NCBI RefSeq assembly: GCF_000931445.1
Contig: NZ_CP010849.1
Span: 3,410,001-3,474,000, forward strand
DNA from: Streptomyces cyaneogriseus subsp. noncyanogenus
GTDB taxonomy: Bacteria; Actinomycetota; Actinomycetes; Streptomycetales; Streptomycetaceae
DNA: 64,000 nt
Reading direction: 5' to 3'
Shown: piece after piece, positions 61,627-64,000 of the stretch
Layout: each line of letters starts with the position of its first letter
How positions within the stretch are numbered: the stretch's first letter is position 1
The notes under the pieces: model-generated
Told to the model about the DNA's origin: nothing
Databases searched by the model: none
Seen by the model: the letters and a program-made list of their open reading frames with translations, nothing else
Made by a program: the position numbers and the translations under genes

Positions 61627-62412
61627 TCACCCCGGCCCGGGGAGTGCGCCGGCCGTCTCGCCGCGGTCCGGACCCGGGGCGGCCGTGCCGTCCGGGGCCG
61701 CCGCGGGTTTGGTGTGGAGGATGTCGCGGGCCTGCTCCGCGGCGCGGGCGGTGCTCTCGGAGACGAAGTCGAGGAAGCGGGCGATGTTCTCCAGGCGGGT
61801 GGCGGCCGGGGTGCCGGGGACGAGGATGCCGACGCCCTGCCGTGCGGTCTCGACGACGTGGGCGAGGGAGCGGGCGCTGGCCATCATCGACTGGTACCAG
61901 ACGTCGTCGTCGACGACGTAGCGCTCGCGGCGGCGTGCGTCGCGTTCCCGGCGGACGAGGCCCTGGCCGTCGAGGAACGTGATCGCCTTGGAGACGGACG
62001 CCGGGCTGACCTGGAGGCGCTGGGCGAGTTCGGAGGCGGTGAGGTGGCCGGTGTCGGTGAGGGTGAGGCAGGCCATCACCCGGGCCATCATCTTGGGCAT
62101 GCCCGAGGCCATGAAGACGGTGGTGAGCGTCTCCTCGTACTCGCGTACGGCCTCGGCGTCGCGCCCGTGGGGCTGCGGTGACGCCTCCGGTCCCCGGGGC
62201 GCGGCCCGCCCGCGCCGGTGGGCGCGGCGCTCCGCGGTGCGGTGGGCCAGGTCGGCACGGTAGGCGGTGGGGCCGCCGTTGCGCATCACCTCGCGCGTGA
62301 TCGTGGAGGTGGGGCGGTCCAGCCGCCGGGCGATCTCCGCGTAGGCGAGCCCGTCGGCCAGTCCCAGCGCGATCTGCTGGCGTTCCTGCTGGGTGAGTCT
62401 GCCTCCCGGCAC
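61627..62412 (-). CDS. GbsR/MarR-type regulator with IS30-like N-terminal HTH
   Basis: 261 aa from GTG 62412 (AGGGAG). Residues about 1-50 form an IS30-type helix-turn-helix (RLTQQERQQIALGLADGLAY, RLDRPTSTITREVMRNGG); residues about 95-200 are the MarR/GbsR winged helix (TASELAQRLQVSPASVSKAI). Divergent from a DUF4097-ABC transporter operon, which it presumably controls. Confidence 0.85.
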   Translation of the reverse strand: MPGGRLTQQERQQIALGLADGLAYAEIARRLDRPTSTITREVMRNGGPTAYRADLAHRTAERRAHRRGRAAPRGPEASPQPHGRDAEAVREYEETLTTVFMASGMPKMMARVMACLTLTDTGHLTASELAQRLQVSPASVSKAITFLDGQGLVRRERDARRRERYVVDDDVWYQSMMASARSLAHVVETARQGVGILVPGTPAATRLENIARFLDFVSESTARAAEQARDILHTKPAAAPDGTAAPGPDRGETAGALPGPG

Positions 62413-62459
62413 CGGGGTCTCCCTTCGCGCTTCCTTGACACCCCCAGCATAGCGTTCAC

Positions 62460-62600
62460 TCCCATTCCATTGCAACGTCCGCCCCCATGACGTTGCGTTA
62501 AATTCAGGAACGTTGCAACGATATTCCACCTCTGACCTGCAAGAATATTGTTAGTGCGCAACGAGCTTATTGCCGAGATAGGGAATGCAACGTAGCGTTT
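62460..62600. promoter_or_regulatory. Cluster of GCAACG/CGTTGC half-sites
   Basis: The divergent promoter contains TTGCAACGTcc and ACGTTGC (inverted, near 62471 and 62488), CGTTGCAACG (62,510, perfect palindrome), GCGCAACGAGC (62,555) and TGCAACGTAGCG (62,587). At least five half-sites of one motif strongly suggest multiple binding sites of the IS30-HTH/MarR regulator. Confidence 0.7.
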
Positions 62601-62635
62601 CCATCATCGGAAACAGCGAGCCGAAGGAGCGCACG

Positions 62636-63322
62636 ATGCAGAAGACCCAGAGCACGACGCAGCAGTTCGCCACCCCCGCCCCGGTCACCGTGGTCCTCGA
62701 CGTCCCCGCGGGTCACGTCCGGTTCATCGCCGCCGACCGGGCCGACACCACGGTCGAGGTCCTGCCCGCGGACGCCTCCAAGGGCCGCGACGTGAAGGCG
62801 GCGGAGCAGACCACGGTCGCGTACGGCGACGGCGTCCTGCGGATCGCGACCCCGGTGAGGAACCAGATGCTCGGCGCTTCCGGCTCGGTCGAGGTGACGG
62901 TCCAGCTGCCCGCCGGTTCCCGCGTCGAGGCGAAGGCGTCCTGCGCCGAGTTCCGGGGCGTCGGACGGCTCGGGGACGTCACCTTCGAGGGCGCGGCGGG
63001 CCCGGTCAAGCTCGACGAGGCCGCGAGCGCCCGCCTCACCACCGCCGCCGGGGACGTCTCCATCGGCCGCCTGGGCGGCCCCGCGGAGATCAGCACCCAG
63101 AAGGGCGACATCCACATCGCCGAGGCCGGGCGCGGCACGGTCGTGCTGCGCACCCGGATGGGCGGGATCTCGGTCGGCGCCGCCCGCGGGGTCTCCGCCG
63201 CCCTGGACGCCGGCACCGCCTACGGCCGGATCCACAACGCGCTCAAGAACGCCGACGGCACCCCCGGCCTGACCATCCACGCGACCACCGCCCACGGCGA
63301 CATCACCGCCCGCAGCCTCTGA
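62636..63322 (+). CDS. DUF4097 beta-repeat protein
   Basis: 228 aa from ATG 62636 (GAAGGAG). Repeated short beta strands: VRFIAADRADTTVEV, RTRMGGISVGAARGVSAALD, TTAHGDITARSL, as in DUF4097 proteins that form a right-handed beta structure. No signal peptide, so cytoplasmic despite its extracellular-like fold. First gene of an operon with an ABC transporter ATPase. Confidence 0.8.
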   Translation: MQKTQSTTQQFATPAPVTVVLDVPAGHVRFIAADRADTTVEVLPADASKGRDVKAAEQTTVAYGDGVLRIATPVRNQMLGASGSVEVTVQLPAGSRVEAKASCAEFRGVGRLGDVTFEGAAGPVKLDEAASARLTTAAGDVSIGRLGGPAEISTQKGDIHIAEAGRGTVVLRTRMGGISVGAARGVSAALDAGTAYGRIHNALKNADGTPGLTIHATTAHGDITARSL

Positions 63323-63334
63323 GGAGCACCCGAC

Positions 63335-64000
63335 ATGACCAGCCTGGCCATCGCGGCGAACGGTCTGCGCAAGTCCTACGGCGACAAGGTCGTACTGGAC
63401 GGCGTCGACCTGGCCGTGCCCGAAGGAACGATCTTCTCCCTGCTCGGCCCGAACGGCGCGGGCAAGACCACCGCCGTCAAGATCCTCTCCACCCTCGTCA
63501 CCGCCGACGGCGGACAGGCCCGGATCGCGGGCCACGACCTCGCCGCCCAGGCGCGGGCGGTGCGCGCCGCGATCGGGGTAACCGGCCAGTTCTCCGCGGT
63601 CGACAACCTGATCACCGGCGAGGAGAACATGCTCCTGATGGCGGACCTGCACCACCTGCCCAGGAGCGAGGGGCGGCGGGTGGCCGCCGAACTGCTGGAG
63701 CGTTTCGACCTGGTGGAGGCGGCACGCAAGCCCGCCTCGACCTACTCCGGCGGCATGCGGCGGCGGCTGGACATCGCCATGACGCTGGTCGGCGGTCCGC
63801 GGGTCATCTTCCTGGACGAGCCGACCACCGGTCTGGACCCGCGCAGCCGGCACACCATGTGGCAGATCATCCGCGAGCTGGTCACCGGCGGCACCACCGT
63901 GTTCCTGACCACCCAGTACCTGGAGGAAGCCGACGAGCTCGCCGACCGCATCGCGGTGCTCCACGACGGCCGGATCGCCGCCGAGGGCAGCGCCGAGGAG
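63335..64000 (+). CDS. ABC transporter ATPase, DrrA-like (partial, runs off window)
   Basis: 222 codons to the window end, start ATG 63335, 10 bp after the previous stop. Walker A GPNGAGKT (residues 39-46), signature STYSGGMRRRLD and Walker B VIFLDEPTTGLDP, in the daunorubicin-resistance (DrrA/CcmA) subfamily. A permease is expected downstream. Controlled by the divergent GbsR/MarR regulator. Confidence 0.93.
   Translation, partial: MTSLAIAANGLRKSYGDKVVLDGVDLAVPEGTIFSLLGPNGAGKTTAVKILSTLVTADGGQARIAGHDLAAQARAVRAAIGVTGQFSAVDNLITGEENMLLMADLHHLPRSEGRRVAAELLERFDLVEAARKPASTYSGGMRRRLDIAMTLVGGPRVIFLDEPTTGLDPRSRHTMWQIIRELVTGGTTVFLTTQYLEEADELADRIAVLHDGRIAAEGSAEE

Overview
This is high-GC DNA with strong GC3 bias, GGAGG-type ribosome binding sites, many GTG starts, leaderless-looking starts and families typical of Streptomyces (HrdD-type sigma factor, DUF397 and DUF5753 regulators, DUF574 methyltransferase, DUF6879, tachylectin-type secreted proteins, an xlnB/axeA-type xylan locus). 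It is almost certainly chromosomal Streptomyces. From memory, the left 11.5 kb follows the S. coelicolor fruK-fruR-MFS-TetR-hrdD-MarR-MFS-TetR gene order.

Layout. 0.1-11.6 kb: core-type genes: fruK/fruR, a DHA2 exporter divergent from a WYL regulator, a TetR regulator, hrdD with a SigR-like promoter, a ring-opening dioxygenase divergent from a MarR regulator, and a TetR plus DHA2 exporter unit. 11.8-15.4 kb: secreted M6 metalloprotease, a tRNA-like element with an abnormal anticodon arm, and a double-IclR regulator. 15.57 kb: tRNA-Arg(CCT), which is an integration site. A 44-bp exact copy of its 3' part recurs at 21,987-22,030 and bounds a 6.4-kb element without an integrase. The element carries two divergent operons of small proteins around a duplicated 19-bp operator, a truncated ParB-like gene, a lipoprotein and decayed coding sequence. 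Related arm-and-core end sequences recur at about 23.0, 26.0 and 33.3 kb. The stretch from 15.6 to 33.3 kb therefore looks like a stack of integrated-element remnants; the cargo includes vapBC, a TetR/SDR pair with four phased operators, a membrane protein, a DinB protein, two secreted tachylectin-fold cell-wall enzymes, a 57-residue secreted peptide and a TrmB/LuxR-type regulator.

33.5-40.7 kb: cold-shock protein and DEAD-box RNA helicase, a CBS-like fragment, a GvpU-like protein, an unexplained 0.95-kb stretch, and a two-gene operon whose products share a thrice-repeated extracytoplasmic module. 40.7-44.5 kb: short repeats, a deleted xylanase (xlnB) remnant in front of intact axeA, a DUF4352 lipoprotein-like membrane protein and a MarR regulator with a MerR-type 19-bp promoter spacer. 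44.6-52.9 kb: methyltransferase, degenerate nucleotidyltransferase, GNAT, MFS/ArsR divergent pair, glutathione peroxidase, DUF397/HTH pair and a GPP34 protein. 53.1-64 kb: D,D-carboxypeptidase with a long acidic cytoplasmic N-terminus, polytopic membrane protein, sodium:solute symporter, Vat-like acetyltransferase, ADP-ribosylglycohydrolase-like protein, and a GbsR/MarR regulator divergent from a DUF4097-ABC transporter operon that runs off the window end.

All assignments come from reading motifs by eye; no database search was run. Start codons were chosen from ribosome binding sites and family length.
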